8,462 bases of DNA from a bacterium. GTDB lineage: Bacteria; UBA9089; UBA9088. Each line of letters begins with the position of its first letter. Position 1 is the stretch's first letter. The stretch is taken from NCBI GenBank assembly GCA_040756715.1, contig JBFLYE010000118.1, positions 1-8,462 on the forward strand. Reading direction: 5' to 3'. Both the position numbers and the translations under genes were made by a program. The notes under the pieces were generated by a model that was not told where the DNA came from, did no database searches, and saw only the letters and a list, made by a program, of their open reading frames with translations. Shown here piece by piece: positions 1 through 6,569 of the stretch.

Positions 1-482
1 TCCCTGATCTCACCCCCTTTATCCCTTAATTGGATTATTTTAACAGAAGATTCAATTGCCTTTTCTGCTACCTCTATAGCATTGCATAACCCTGTATCAA
101 TGATTAAATATAAACCCTTTATCCTTGGCTTAAACAAAGCCTTTTCTATTGCATAGACGCTATACCTTATCTTTCTAAAATCCCCTCCCAAGAACTCCTC
201 AAGAACCCTTAAACCCTCCTCTGTTCTTTTTATGTTTGCTTCTAAAACCTCCCGCCAATTGTCCTTGTTGTAATCATCTATCCTTGTTCCAATATCACCT
301 TCAACATCCCTTTCTTTAAGAAGAAGGGGTAAAGGCAGAGAAATCAAGGCAATCCTATGCCTTATCTCTTTTATTTTCTCTGTAATTTCCTTATCTTCTA
401 AAATAAACCTTGCAATATCCTCTATAACCCTTAAGCCCTCCCTTACCCTATTCAGATTGGCATCAATAATTCTTATATTCAT
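1..482 (-). CDS. thiE: ThiD2-ThiE fusion: HMP-phosphate kinase plus thiamine-phosphate synthase (partial, C-terminus off the left edge)
   Basis: Manual translation gives 160 residues from an ATG at 482-480, open to the window edge. Residues 1-120 match the ThiD2 (thiamine-phosphate synthase N-terminal) domain: RIIDANLNRVREGLRVIED at 4-22 and EANIKRTEEGLRVLEEFLG at 81-99 form its duplicated helical pattern, with KERDVEGDIGTR at 56-67 between them. From about residue 122, GLYLIIDTG and IIQLRDKGG (149-157) are the first strands of a ThiE TIM barrel. ThiD2 is known as a hydroxymethylpyrimidine-phosphate kinase. ThiE joins HMP-PP to thiazole phosphate to make thiamine phosphate, so the fusion would carry two consecutive cytosolic steps. 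The start overlaps the MFS stop as ATGA, with no clear Shine-Dalgarno (SD) sequence, which suggests translational coupling. The rest of the barrel lies outside the window. The domain assignment is confident; activity is inferred. Confidence 0.88.
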   Translation of the reverse strand, partial: MNIRIIDANLNRVREGLRVIEDIARFILEDKEITEKIKEIRHRIALISLPLPLLLKERDVEGDIGTRIDDYNKDNWREVLEANIKRTEEGLRVLEEFLGGDFRKIRYSVYAIEKALFKPRIKGLYLIIDTGLCNAIEVAEKAIESSVKIIQLRDKGGEIR

Positions 483-1528
483 TTTGAAAGCAAAAGGGAA
501 AAAAGGCAAACAATTCCTGAAAGATACATAAGAATTTTAAAGTCATAATGGGAAAGGATTAAGCCACTCAAGATTGGACCAATCACAGAGGCAAGACAGA
601 CCAGGGAATAAAGAATTCCACTTACGGTTGATTGCTCCCTATTTTTGGAAAGGAGTTCCTGAAGAGAGCCGACTTGCAATGTAGCATAGGAAAAAGCAAG
701 TAAAATCTGGATGGGAAGGATATAGAAGAAGGAAGGAGAAATGCCATATCCCAGAAAGACAAATGCGGATGCAAGAAGCCCTGTTTTTATAAGAATGGTA
801 TTTCTATGGCTCTCAACCAATGGTGTAATGAAAAATTGGGAGAATGTATTTAAAAAATAGGCAATTCCAACCCAAAACTTGCTTGCACCAAGGGATACAA
901 GAAAAAGGGGGAAGATTGCCCAGATAGATGCGGCAGAAAGGCTTCTTAAGAAATAGGGAAGATATATCCCCATATTTCTTTTTAAAACATCAAAAAATGC
1001 CTTCCCCTCTATTTTCTCTTGGGAAAAATTCCTCTTTTCCCCCCTTGCAATAAGGAATCCCATAAAAAATAAAGAGCTACTTAAAAGAAATATAGCCTTA
1101 TAGCTTTGAATAAAACCTGCTAATATACTTCCAAATGCCCAGCCAAGCGAGCCATATCCTACGAACCTTCCCATCATTCCATTCCTGTGGTAAAATCCAT
1201 AGACCGATAAAGCCGCAGGATACATCCCCCAAACAAGACCCGTGATAGCCCTTATAAAGAGCAAGGAGCTTGGATTCTTTATAAAGATATGACAAAAGAT
1301 CATAATTGAGGAAAAAAGAAGCCCCAGAAAAAGAAATATTCTTCTTTCAAACCGATCAGAAAGAAAACCAAAGAGGGAAAAGCTTACAAATGCTAAGCCA
1401 TTAAAAGTGGCAATTACCAATCCAATAAAGAAAAGGGAGGCGTTTAGCTCTTTGGCAAGCAGGGGAATAAAAACAGAGGAGGACATTAATCCCGAATAGG
1501 TCAAGAATTGGATGATATTTGTTCTCAA
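479..1528 (-). CDS. MFS transporter, 12 transmembrane segments, substrate unknown
   Basis: A 349-residue, very hydrophobic inner-membrane protein with about twelve segments in two groups of six, split by a charged loop near residues 163-185 (ARGEKRNFSQEKIEGK). The loop between segments 2 and 3 reads GFLSDRFERR (about 54-63), the major facilitator superfamily motif A. At 349 residues it is short for the family but still has room for twelve segments. The start is a TTG at 1528-1526 that overlaps the stop of the DUF2273 gene (TTGA). No ATG exists in the open frame upstream, which closes at 1583-1585, and GGAAAAAGG just before the TTG can serve as SD. Its substrate cannot be read from sequence. 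Its place before a thiamine gene allows a vitamin or precursor role, but operon company alone is weak evidence. Confidence 0.9.
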   Translation of the reverse strand: MRTNIIQFLTYSGLMSSSVFIPLLAKELNASLFFIGLVIATFNGLAFVSFSLFGFLSDRFERRIFLFLGLLFSSIMIFCHIFIKNPSSLLFIRAITGLVWGMYPAALSVYGFYHRNGMMGRFVGYGSLGWAFGSILAGFIQSYKAIFLLSSSLFFMGFLIARGEKRNFSQEKIEGKAFFDVLKRNMGIYLPYFLRSLSAASIWAIFPLFLVSLGASKFWVGIAYFLNTFSQFFITPLVESHRNTILIKTGLLASAFVFLGYGISPSFFYILPIQILLAFSYATLQVGSLQELLSKNREQSTVSGILYSLVCLASVIGPILSGLILSHYDFKILMYLSGIVCLFSLLLSK

Positions 1529-1695
1529 AGCCTTTTTCCAATAAGAAAGCCAATGAGGCAGGAAAGAAGGAGGATTATTGTCTTAAGTGGGCCAAAGCTT
1601 ATGATAAGAAGACCAAAGAATAGCCCGATTAAACCTCCCAAAAAAGCATTTGGGTTTTTCTCTATCCATCCCTTTATTAGCTCAAGAAATCTCAT
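1525..1695 (-). CDS. DUF2273 small integral membrane protein (AmaP-associated)
   Basis: A 56-residue protein read by hand, starting MRFLELIKGWIEKNP and ending IGFLIGKRL. It has two hydrophobic segments at about 18-34 and 38-53, with the glycine-rich FLGGLIGLFFGLLI and a central FGPLKT turn. This length, the two-helix hairpin and the GK ending match the DUF2273 family, usually encoded next to Asp23 and AmaP, exactly as here. The ATG at 1695-1693 overlaps the amaP stop (ATGA) and has a strong SD, GGAGG, 5 nt upstream. Its own stop overlaps the TTG start of the MFS gene. The likely role is as a small inner-membrane partner of the Asp23/AmaP complex; no biochemical function is known to me. Its size makes it easy to miss in automatic gene calling. 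Confidence 0.88.
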   Translation of the reverse strand: MRFLELIKGWIEKNPNAFLGGLIGLFFGLLIISFGPLKTIILLLSCLIGFLIGKRL

Positions 1696-2192
1696 CCTAA
1701 CCTCCTTCTTCTTTTTATATGATTTATATAGACCATTTTTCTGTAATCCTTTATCATTATTTCTTGCATTAGATTATCTATTTCTTTGTTTATGCTATCC
1801 CCTATTCTCTTCATAGAAGAAGAAAATCCTGTGGCGAATATCCTTAAATCCACCATCTTGTCTTTTATTGAAACCTTGCAAGACAGCTCATCAATTCCGT
1901 TTATCTCTATCCCTTTTATCAAGTCTTCTATGGCAGCTTTTGTTATTCTAATAGAGCCATTTTCAGAAGCTATATCTATACCATCATCAGAAGAAAAAAA
2001 CCTTTTTTCAAGGGATAAAACAAGGAGGCTTATGCCAAATAGGACAAAACCAAAAATGGCAATTCTATAATCAAGAAAAGGAGAAATTCTACCAATGGGA
2101 AGAACATTGAACCCAAGAAGGACGAAAAGCCAGCCCAGAACAATAAGAAAGAATATAAGAATAAAGAGAGAAATCCTAAAGATAATGCTCAT
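1692..2192 (-). CDS. amaP: AmaP-like membrane anchor for Asp23 (alkaline shock response)
   Basis: A 166-residue protein with two N-terminal transmembrane segments (about 5-27 and 42-62) joined by a short loop containing LPIGRISPFLDYR. A cytoplasmic domain of about 100 residues follows: GSIRITKAAIEDLIKG (79-94), then a beta-rich VSIKDKMVDLRIFATG stretch and an amphipathic helix (KRIGDSINKEIDNLMQEI). This is the AmaP layout, where two helices tether an Asp23-like fold to the membrane. In staphylococci AmaP recruits Asp23 to the membrane, and the Asp23 gene lies directly upstream here. The start overlaps the Asp23 stop (ATGA), with AGAAGG about 5 nt upstream as SD. The end is odd: the C-terminal RRRRLG is encoded by the SD of the next gene. 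Function is inferred from family and context, since sequence identity in this family is low. Confidence 0.82.
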   Translation of the reverse strand: MSIIFRISLFILIFFLIVLGWLFVLLGFNVLPIGRISPFLDYRIAIFGFVLFGISLLVLSLEKRFFSSDDGIDIASENGSIRITKAAIEDLIKGIEINGIDELSCKVSIKDKMVDLRIFATGFSSSMKRIGDSINKEIDNLMQEIMIKDYRKMVYINHIKRRRRLG

Positions 2193-2551
2193 CTCAACCT
2201 TCTTTCCTCCTTTTCTACTATTTCAACACCCTCAACAAAGATATTCACCTCAACCACCTTCAAGCCTGTCATCTCTTGAATTGCCTTTTTTACAGCCTCC
2301 TGGACAGAAAAGGAGACATCAAAAATCTTTACGCCAAACTTAGCAATTATTGAAATATCAACAATAACCTCCTCTTGTCCAGCCTCTACCCTTACCCCTT
2401 TTGTAACCTGTCCAAGGTTTAAGATATTAACAATTCCATCCCTGATGCCTCCACTCAAACCAACCACGCCATCAACCTTTGATGCTGCAATACCAGCAAT
2501 TGATGCTATGGCCTCATTGCTTACCTTTACCTCGCCTATTTTTCTTTCCAT
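2189..2551 (-). CDS. Asp23/Gls24 family envelope stress protein
   Basis: A 120-residue soluble protein typical of the Asp23/Gls24 (DUF322) family. Residues 6-33 carry the opening pattern GEVKVSNEAIASIAG followed by ASKVDGVVGL. Then come a glycine-rich stretch (SGGIRDGIVNILN), a strand with VIVDISIIAKFGV, and the closing VQEAVKKAIQEMTGLKVVEVNIFVEGV. Family members are abundant membrane-proximal proteins linked to cell-envelope homeostasis and alkaline stress, bound to the membrane through AmaP. The following two genes encode AmaP-like and DUF2273 partners, which strengthens the call. The ATG at 2551-2549 lies inside the end of ptsI (16-nt overlap) and has an excellent SD, AAGGAGG, 4 nt upstream. 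The charged tail EKEERRLR overlaps the SD of amaP. Confidence 0.92.
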   Translation of the reverse strand: MERKIGEVKVSNEAIASIAGIAASKVDGVVGLSGGIRDGIVNILNLGQVTKGVRVEAGQEEVIVDISIIAKFGVKIFDVSFSVQEAVKKAIQEMTGLKVVEVNIFVEGVEIVEKEERRLR

Positions 2552-4254
2552 TTTGCCTCCTTATTCAGAAATTTCCTTATATCCTCTGGTTTTGTCAAAG
2601 AAAGTGCCTTTTCTGCTATTTGCTTTACCTCATCCATTGTTGCATCCCTTATTGCCTTTTTTATTCTTCCCATTACATCCCAATTAACGCTTAGTTCATC
2701 AATTCCTAGCCCAAGAAGAAGGGGTGTATATAAAGGGTCTGATGCCATTTCGCCACACATTGCAACCCATACCCCCGCTTTATGACCAACATCAATAACA
2801 TTTTTTATAAGCCTTAAAATTGAAGGATGTAATGGTTCGTAAAGATAGGCTGTATCAGGGTTTGTTCTATCAACCACAAGGGTATATTGAATCAGATCAT
2901 TTGTGCCAATAGAAAAGAAATCTACAAGATCTACCAATGTATCGCAAGCAACAGCAGAAGAGGGTGTTTCAATCATTGTCCCTATCTCTATATCCTCCTC
3001 GAAAAGCACCCCCTCTTTTTTAAGCTCACATTTCGCCTCTTTTAAAAGAGCGATTGCTTTAATTAGCTCATCAGCGCAAGTGACCATAGGAAACATAACC
3101 TTGATATTGCCTTTTTTATTTGCCTTTAGGATTGCCCTTAGCTGGGTTTTAAATATCTCCTTATATTTTAATAAGAGCCTGATTGCCCTTAATGAGGAAG
3201 AGCCTTTTTCTTTTAAAAACAAGGGTATTTTATCCTCACCAATATCAAGGGTTCTTATGGTAACATAATGTGGATAGGCAATCTCTCCTATCTCTGAATA
3301 GACCCTTGTTTGTTCATCTTCGTCTGGAATATCCAGTCTTTCAACAAACAAAAATTCTGTTCTGAACAAACCTATGCCATCAGCATTTTCTTTTCTTATA
3401 AGATGGACCTCATCAGCCAGCTCAATGTTTGCAGAGAGGTTTATCCTGTGTCCGTCTTTTGTCTTTGGTGGAAGATGAACAAGACCCTCCTTAAAATAGA
3501 CCTCAAGCTCCTCCTCCTTTTTCCTTCTTTGATACAATTCATCCTCTCTCTTTCCTGGATTTACTATAACCAGCCCCTTTCTTCCATCAAGGATTATAAT
3601 ATCATCTTGCAAGACAATATTCTCAATATCAGGAATCCCAAGAACAGCAGGAATTCTTAAAGCCCTGGCGAGGATTGCCGCATGTGATGTCTGTGTTCCC
3701 ATACTACATAGAATTCCTGCAATCTTTTCCTTTGGGATAGAGGCAGTATCATAGGGTGAGATATTTCTTGCCACAAGAATAACCTTTTCCGCTATATCCT
3801 CTAGCCTTTTATAATCCCTTTCACCCAGATGATAAAACATCTTTGCCGAGATATCATGAAGAATTTCAATGGTTCTTCCTGCCTGAGCTGAATGCAAAGA
3901 TAGATTATCAATAACCATCCGGACAGCCTCAGAGAAGGCATAAGAGGCATTTACCCCTTTATTTATGTTTCTCTCTGCAATTGGAATAAGCATTGGATCA
4001 TCCAGTAGGGCAAGGTGAACATTAAATATCTCGGAAAACTTAGCCCCAAAATCATTTTTTATCTTCTCCATTACGGTTGCTATTTCCTCTTTTGTCTTTT
4101 CTAGGGCATATCTTAACATAGCCTTTTCTTCTTTTCGCTCTTTTTCTTGCAATTCCCTTTTTATAGGCATCTGCCTTCCAAGGCTAAAGAGATATGCTTT
4201 TCCTTTAACAATCCCAGAGGATGCACCAATCCCACAAAACCTTTTAATCTTCAT
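2536..4254 (-). CDS. ptsI: PTS enzyme I (phosphoenolpyruvate-protein phosphotransferase)
   Basis: Cytosolic enzyme I takes phosphate from phosphoenolpyruvate and passes it to HPr, encoded just upstream. From the chosen ATG (4254-4252) it has 572 residues, the family norm. The phosphohistidine motif TSHAAILAR places the active histidine at 191 (189 in E. coli). The PEP-binding barrel follows: GIGLFRTEFLF (293-303), RTLDIGEDK (334-342), IGTMIETPSSA, the signature FSIGTNDLIQYT (448-458), and the catalytic cysteine at 500 in MCGEM. All key residues are present. A TTG at 4269 would add five residues, but the ATG has GGAAAGAG upstream and fits family numbering better. It overlaps ptsH by 11 nt and the Asp23 gene by 16 nt. 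No sugar-specific EII is visible, so the phosphate target is unknown. Confidence 0.97.
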   Translation of the reverse strand: MKIKRFCGIGASSGIVKGKAYLFSLGRQMPIKRELQEKERKEEKAMLRYALEKTKEEIATVMEKIKNDFGAKFSEIFNVHLALLDDPMLIPIAERNINKGVNASYAFSEAVRMVIDNLSLHSAQAGRTIEILHDISAKMFYHLGERDYKRLEDIAEKVILVARNISPYDTASIPKEKIAGILCSMGTQTSHAAILARALRIPAVLGIPDIENIVLQDDIIILDGRKGLVIVNPGKREDELYQRRKKEEELEVYFKEGLVHLPPKTKDGHRINLSANIELADEVHLIRKENADGIGLFRTEFLFVERLDIPDEDEQTRVYSEIGEIAYPHYVTIRTLDIGEDKIPLFLKEKGSSSLRAIRLLLKYKEIFKTQLRAILKANKKGNIKVMFPMVTCADELIKAIALLKEAKCELKKEGVLFEEDIEIGTMIETPSSAVACDTLVDLVDFFSIGTNDLIQYTLVVDRTNPDTAYLYEPLHPSILRLIKNVIDVGHKAGVWVAMCGEMASDPLYTPLLLGLGIDELSVNWDVMGRIKKAIRDATMDEVKQIAEKALSLTKPEDIRKFLNKEAKWKEK

Positions 4255-4516
4255 TGAATCTCTTTCCAAATAGCCTTGCTATGCTTTTCATAGCCTCTCT
4301 TTCATCCTCGCCTTCACATCTTAAAATTACCCTATCCCCTTGAAATACCTCTAATGACAATATTCCAAGAAGGCTCTTTCCATTCATCCATCCTGCAATC
4401 TCTTCCTTTTTTATATAGACCTCGCATTTAAACTTTGTTGCTACTTGAGTAATCAAAGCCGCCGGCCTTGCATGAATACCCGCCTTATTTTTCACCAACA
4501 AAACCCTTTCAATCAA
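4244..4516 (-). CDS. ptsH: HPr phosphocarrier protein
   Basis: A 90-residue HPr. The active-site motif GIHARPAA puts the phosphorylated histidine at exactly 15, the canonical position, which supports the TTG start at 4516-4514. AAAGGA lies just upstream as a close-spaced SD. The second signature, MNGKSLLGILSLEV (44-57), holds Ser48, equivalent to Ser46 of Gram-positive HPr, the target of HPr kinase. This leaves serine-type regulation possible, though no kinase gene is in the window. Compared with B. subtilis HPr there is a two-residue excess before this serine (EEIAGWMNGKS). HPr receives phosphate from enzyme I and hands it to EII permeases or to regulatory targets. It is the first gene of the leftward operon, with a candidate promoter directly upstream. 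Confidence 0.95.
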   Translation of the reverse strand: MIERVLLVKNKAGIHARPAALITQVATKFKCEVYIKKEEIAGWMNGKSLLGILSLEVFQGDRVILRCEGEDEREAMKSIARLFGKRFNED

Positions 4517-4539
4517 AATCCTTTAAAAAACCTTTATAT

Positions 4540-4569
4540 ATTTTAGCATAGCTACCTTATTAACATCAA
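4540..4569 (-). promoter_or_regulatory. Candidate sigma70-type promoter for the ptsH-ptsI-asp23 operon
   Basis: On the minus strand, TTGATG (4569-4564) is followed by an 18-nt spacer and TAAAAT (4545-4540). The -10 is preceded by TGC, giving an extended -10. Transcription would start near 4533, leaving a leader of about 17 nt before the TTG of ptsH. Two AAAGG copies lie near the leader (4535-4531 and 4524-4520); the second is the likely ribosome site. The call rests on consensus matching in AT-rich DNA, so chance matches are possible. Confidence 0.5.
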
Positions 4570-4617
4570 GTAGAATGTGTAAAACTTAAAAGCCATATTT
4601 AATATACAAAAAAATAG

Positions 4618-4647
4618 TAGACAATCCTATAATTTTAAAAATATACT
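4618..4647 (+). promoter_or_regulatory. Candidate promoter(s) for the exbB-exbD-fumarase operon
   Basis: TAGACA (4618-4623) and TATACT (4642-4647) are 18 nt apart, each one base from consensus. This pair would start transcription at or next to the ATG at 4654, giving a leaderless message. A perfect TATAAT also lies at 4628-4633, but its -35 (TACAAA, 4605-4610) is poor; it would give a leader of about 14 nt. No SD precedes the 4654 ATG in either case. The wider 4517-4653 gap is strongly AT-rich, contains an 11-bp odd palindrome ATATTTAATAT (4595-4605), and shows no gene or structured RNA. Confidence 0.45.
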
Positions 4648-4653
4648 TTAAGA

Positions 4654-5298
4654 ATGGAATTTCAAGACCTTTCATTGTTTGAGCTTATAAAAAGGGGAGG
4701 GATAGCGATGTGGCCCCTCTTTCTTTGTTCCTTTATCCTTCTTTGGATTGCCATAGAAAAGTGGATAAGTGTTTGCTTTAAAACAAGGAGGCTTAATCAA
4801 GAGGCTGAGGAGTTTATCTTCAGGATAGAGGAGGTAGTTTTAAAGGGTGGAATAATGGAGGCAATTACCATATGTGAGGTTACAGGAGGTCCACTGGGAA
4901 GAATATTCAAGGCAGGTCTGCTTAAGCACGACAGGAGCAAGGAGGAATTTTTAGACACCATAAGAACAGCCGAGGATTATGAGCTTAAAAGCTTCAGGAA
5001 AAACATATGGGTTCTTGCCACAATTGGAAGCATCGCACCATTCATTGGTTTATTTGGCACAGTAATAGGGATAATGCGGGCATTTTCAAGCATTGCTACA
5101 TCTGGCTCATCGGGAATAAATGTTGTGGCAGCCGGTATTTCTGAGGCATTGGTTGCCACAGCAGGTGGTCTTGTGGTTGCGGTAATAGGCATTGTTTTCT
5201 ATAATTTCTTTCAGATAAAGACATCAGAGCTTATTCATGAGCTTCGTTTCTATTCCTTAAGGCTTATTGATATGATTGGTGATAGAAGGGGATGGTAA
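4654..5298 (+). CDS. MotA/TolQ/ExbB family proton-channel protein
   Basis: A 214-residue inner-membrane protein of the ExbB/TolQ/MotA family, which with an ExbD/TolR partner forms a proton channel that energises outer-membrane processes. Transmembrane segments lie at about 18-40, 120-142 and 160-185, with a large cytoplasmic loop between the first two. Family motifs are SIAPFIGLFGTVIGIMRAF (126-144) and GISEALVATAGGLVVAVIG (161-179); the latter includes the channel-lining threonine region. The N-terminal ELIKRGGIAMWPLF matches the usual family opening, favouring the 4654 ATG. However, that ATG has no SD, while ATG 4708 (Met19) sits 7-8 nt after a strong GGGGAGG. ExbB, TolQ and a gliding-motor homologue cannot be told apart from this sequence. 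The ExbD partner follows after 36 bp. Confidence 0.93.
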   Translation: MEFQDLSLFELIKRGGIAMWPLFLCSFILLWIAIEKWISVCFKTRRLNQEAEEFIFRIEEVVLKGGIMEAITICEVTGGPLGRIFKAGLLKHDRSKEEFLDTIRTAEDYELKSFRKNIWVLATIGSIAPFIGLFGTVIGIMRAFSSIATSGSSGINVVAAGISEALVATAGGLVVAVIGIVFYNFFQIKTSELIHELRFYSLRLIDMIGDRRGW

Positions 5299-5334
5299 AG
5301 AAAAGTCAAAAATGAGGTAAAAATTGAATTAAAA

Positions 5335-5736
5335 ATGCAACATATTACGGAAGAAGATAGGTTTATTGCTGAGATAAATATTACACCCTTAACCGATGTT
5401 TTTTTGGTTTTGTTGATAATCTTTATGGTTGCCACGCCCTTCCTTATGTATCAGGGGATAAAAGTAAATCTTCCCTCCTCAATAATGGGTGTTCCAAATC
5501 CAGAGGCGATTGTTATTACGATTGACAGAGAAAAGAATGTGTTTATTGATGAGGTAAAGGTTGAAAAAGGGGGTTTGAAAGAATACCTTGAGCAGAAGCT
5601 TTTACAAAAAGAGGATAAGCTTGTTATTATAAGGGGTGATCGCTTTATATATCTTGGCGATGCCGTCTCTGTTATGGACATAGCAAAGCAAGCAGGGGCA
5701 GAGAGGATTGCTATTGCTACAGGGAAAGAAGAATGA
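5335..5736 (+). CDS. ExbD/TolR family biopolymer transport protein
   Basis: A 133-residue protein with one transmembrane helix (about 22-39) and a periplasmic domain. INITPLTDVFLVLLIIFMV (14-32) is the ExbD/TolR signature, with the essential proton-carrying aspartate at 21. The periplasmic part shows VNLP (44-47), a strand VITIDREKNVFID, and the C-terminal RGDRFIYLGDAVSVMD with QAGAERIAIAT. It should assemble with the upstream ExbB/TolQ-type protein. Neither TonB, TolA nor a receptor is in the window, so the driven process is unknown. The start is slightly uncertain: GAGGT (5314-5318) is 16 nt from the ATG at 5335 but 4 nt from an in-frame ATT at 5323, which would add four residues. The stop overlaps the fumarase alpha ATG (ATGA). 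Confidence 0.93.
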   Translation: MQHITEEDRFIAEINITPLTDVFLVLLIIFMVATPFLMYQGIKVNLPSSIMGVPNPEAIVITIDREKNVFIDEVKVEKGGLKEYLEQKLLQKEDKLVIIRGDRFIYLGDAVSVMDIAKQAGAERIAIATGKEE

Positions 5737-6569
5737 GGAGGATAGAGAGGGAGAAATTCGTTGAGACTATTTCTTCGCTTTGTAAGGAGGTAAATTATAG
5801 CCTCCCTCTCTCTATGATTAAAGCCCTTATTAAAGCAAGGGAAAATGAAAGGGATGAAAGGCCAAGGGAGGTTTTATCAATTCTCATTGAAAATGCAAGG
5901 ATTGCAAAAGAAAAATGTGTGCCAATCTGTCAAGATACGGGGTTTGTTATTGTTTTTCTTGATATTGGAAGGGATTTAAGGGTTGATTTTGATATAAATT
6001 CTTCGGTGCAGGAGGGTGTAGGAAGGGGCTATAAAGAGGGCTATCTTAGGCAATCTATTGTTTCCTCCCCTTTTGAAAGAAAAAACACCGGCGATAACAC
6101 ACCTGCCATTATCCATATAAATCTTATAGATGGTGAATCCTTACAAATAACCCTTTTTGCAAAGGGAGCTGGCTCTGAAAATCAGGGAGGATTATTTATG
6201 CTTAAGCCCTCTGATAGGGAGAAAATAGAGGATATTGTGGTTTCCTATGTAAAGGAAAAAGCCCCCTATGTCTGCCCTCCCATTATGGTTGGAATTGGAA
6301 TTGGAGGGGATATGGAGATTGCCTGCCTTCTTTCAAAAAAGGCAGTTTTAAGGGACATAGGAAGGTTTAATGAAAATCTAGCCATTGCCCAAATGGAGAA
6401 AAATCTCCTTTTTAAGATAAACAATCTTGGAATTGGACCAGGTGGTTTGGGAGGGATGACTACCGCCCTTTGTGTTAATATAGAAGTAGCTTCCTGTCAT
6501 ATCGGAAGCCTTCCTTTGGCAATAAATTTTGGGTGTTATGCCACTCGGTATAAAAGAATAACGATATGA
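5733..6569 (+). CDS. fumA: Class I (Fe-S) fumarate hydratase, alpha subunit
   Basis: The 278-residue catalytic half of a two-subunit class I hydro-lyase. It interconverts fumarate and malate in the cytosol using an oxygen-sensitive [4Fe-4S] cluster. The three expected cluster cysteines are present: Cys66 in ICQDTG, Cys181 in VCPPIMVG and Cys268 in FGCYATR near the C-terminus. Further family landmarks are GAGSENQGGLFML (145-157), GIGIGGDMEIA (187-197) and GIGPGGLGGMTTAL (233-246). The beta subunit follows with a 4-nt ATGA overlap. Tartrate dehydratase shares this fold and motifs, so the substrate is inferred. In the wider family, fumarase serves a reductive or oxidative TCA branch. Its overlap with the ExbD gene is an unusual operon partnership. 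Confidence 0.93.
   Translation: MRRIEREKFVETISSLCKEVNYSLPLSMIKALIKARENERDERPREVLSILIENARIAKEKCVPICQDTGFVIVFLDIGRDLRVDFDINSSVQEGVGRGYKEGYLRQSIVSSPFERKNTGDNTPAIIHINLIDGESLQITLFAKGAGSENQGGLFMLKPSDREKIEDIVVSYVKEKAPYVCPPIMVGIGIGGDMEIACLLSKKAVLRDIGRFNENLAIAQMEKNLLFKINNLGIGPGGLGGMTTALCVNIEVASCHIGSLPLAINFGCYATRYKRITI

Noticed and set aside
479-520. TPP riboswitch upstream of the thiamine gene.
   Set aside because: The gene starts inside the MFS coding end and there is no intergenic leader to hold one.
4595-4605. Palindrome ATATTTAATAT between the operons as an operator.
   Set aside because: It is short and AT-only in an AT-rich gap, with no second copy and no regulator gene next to it.
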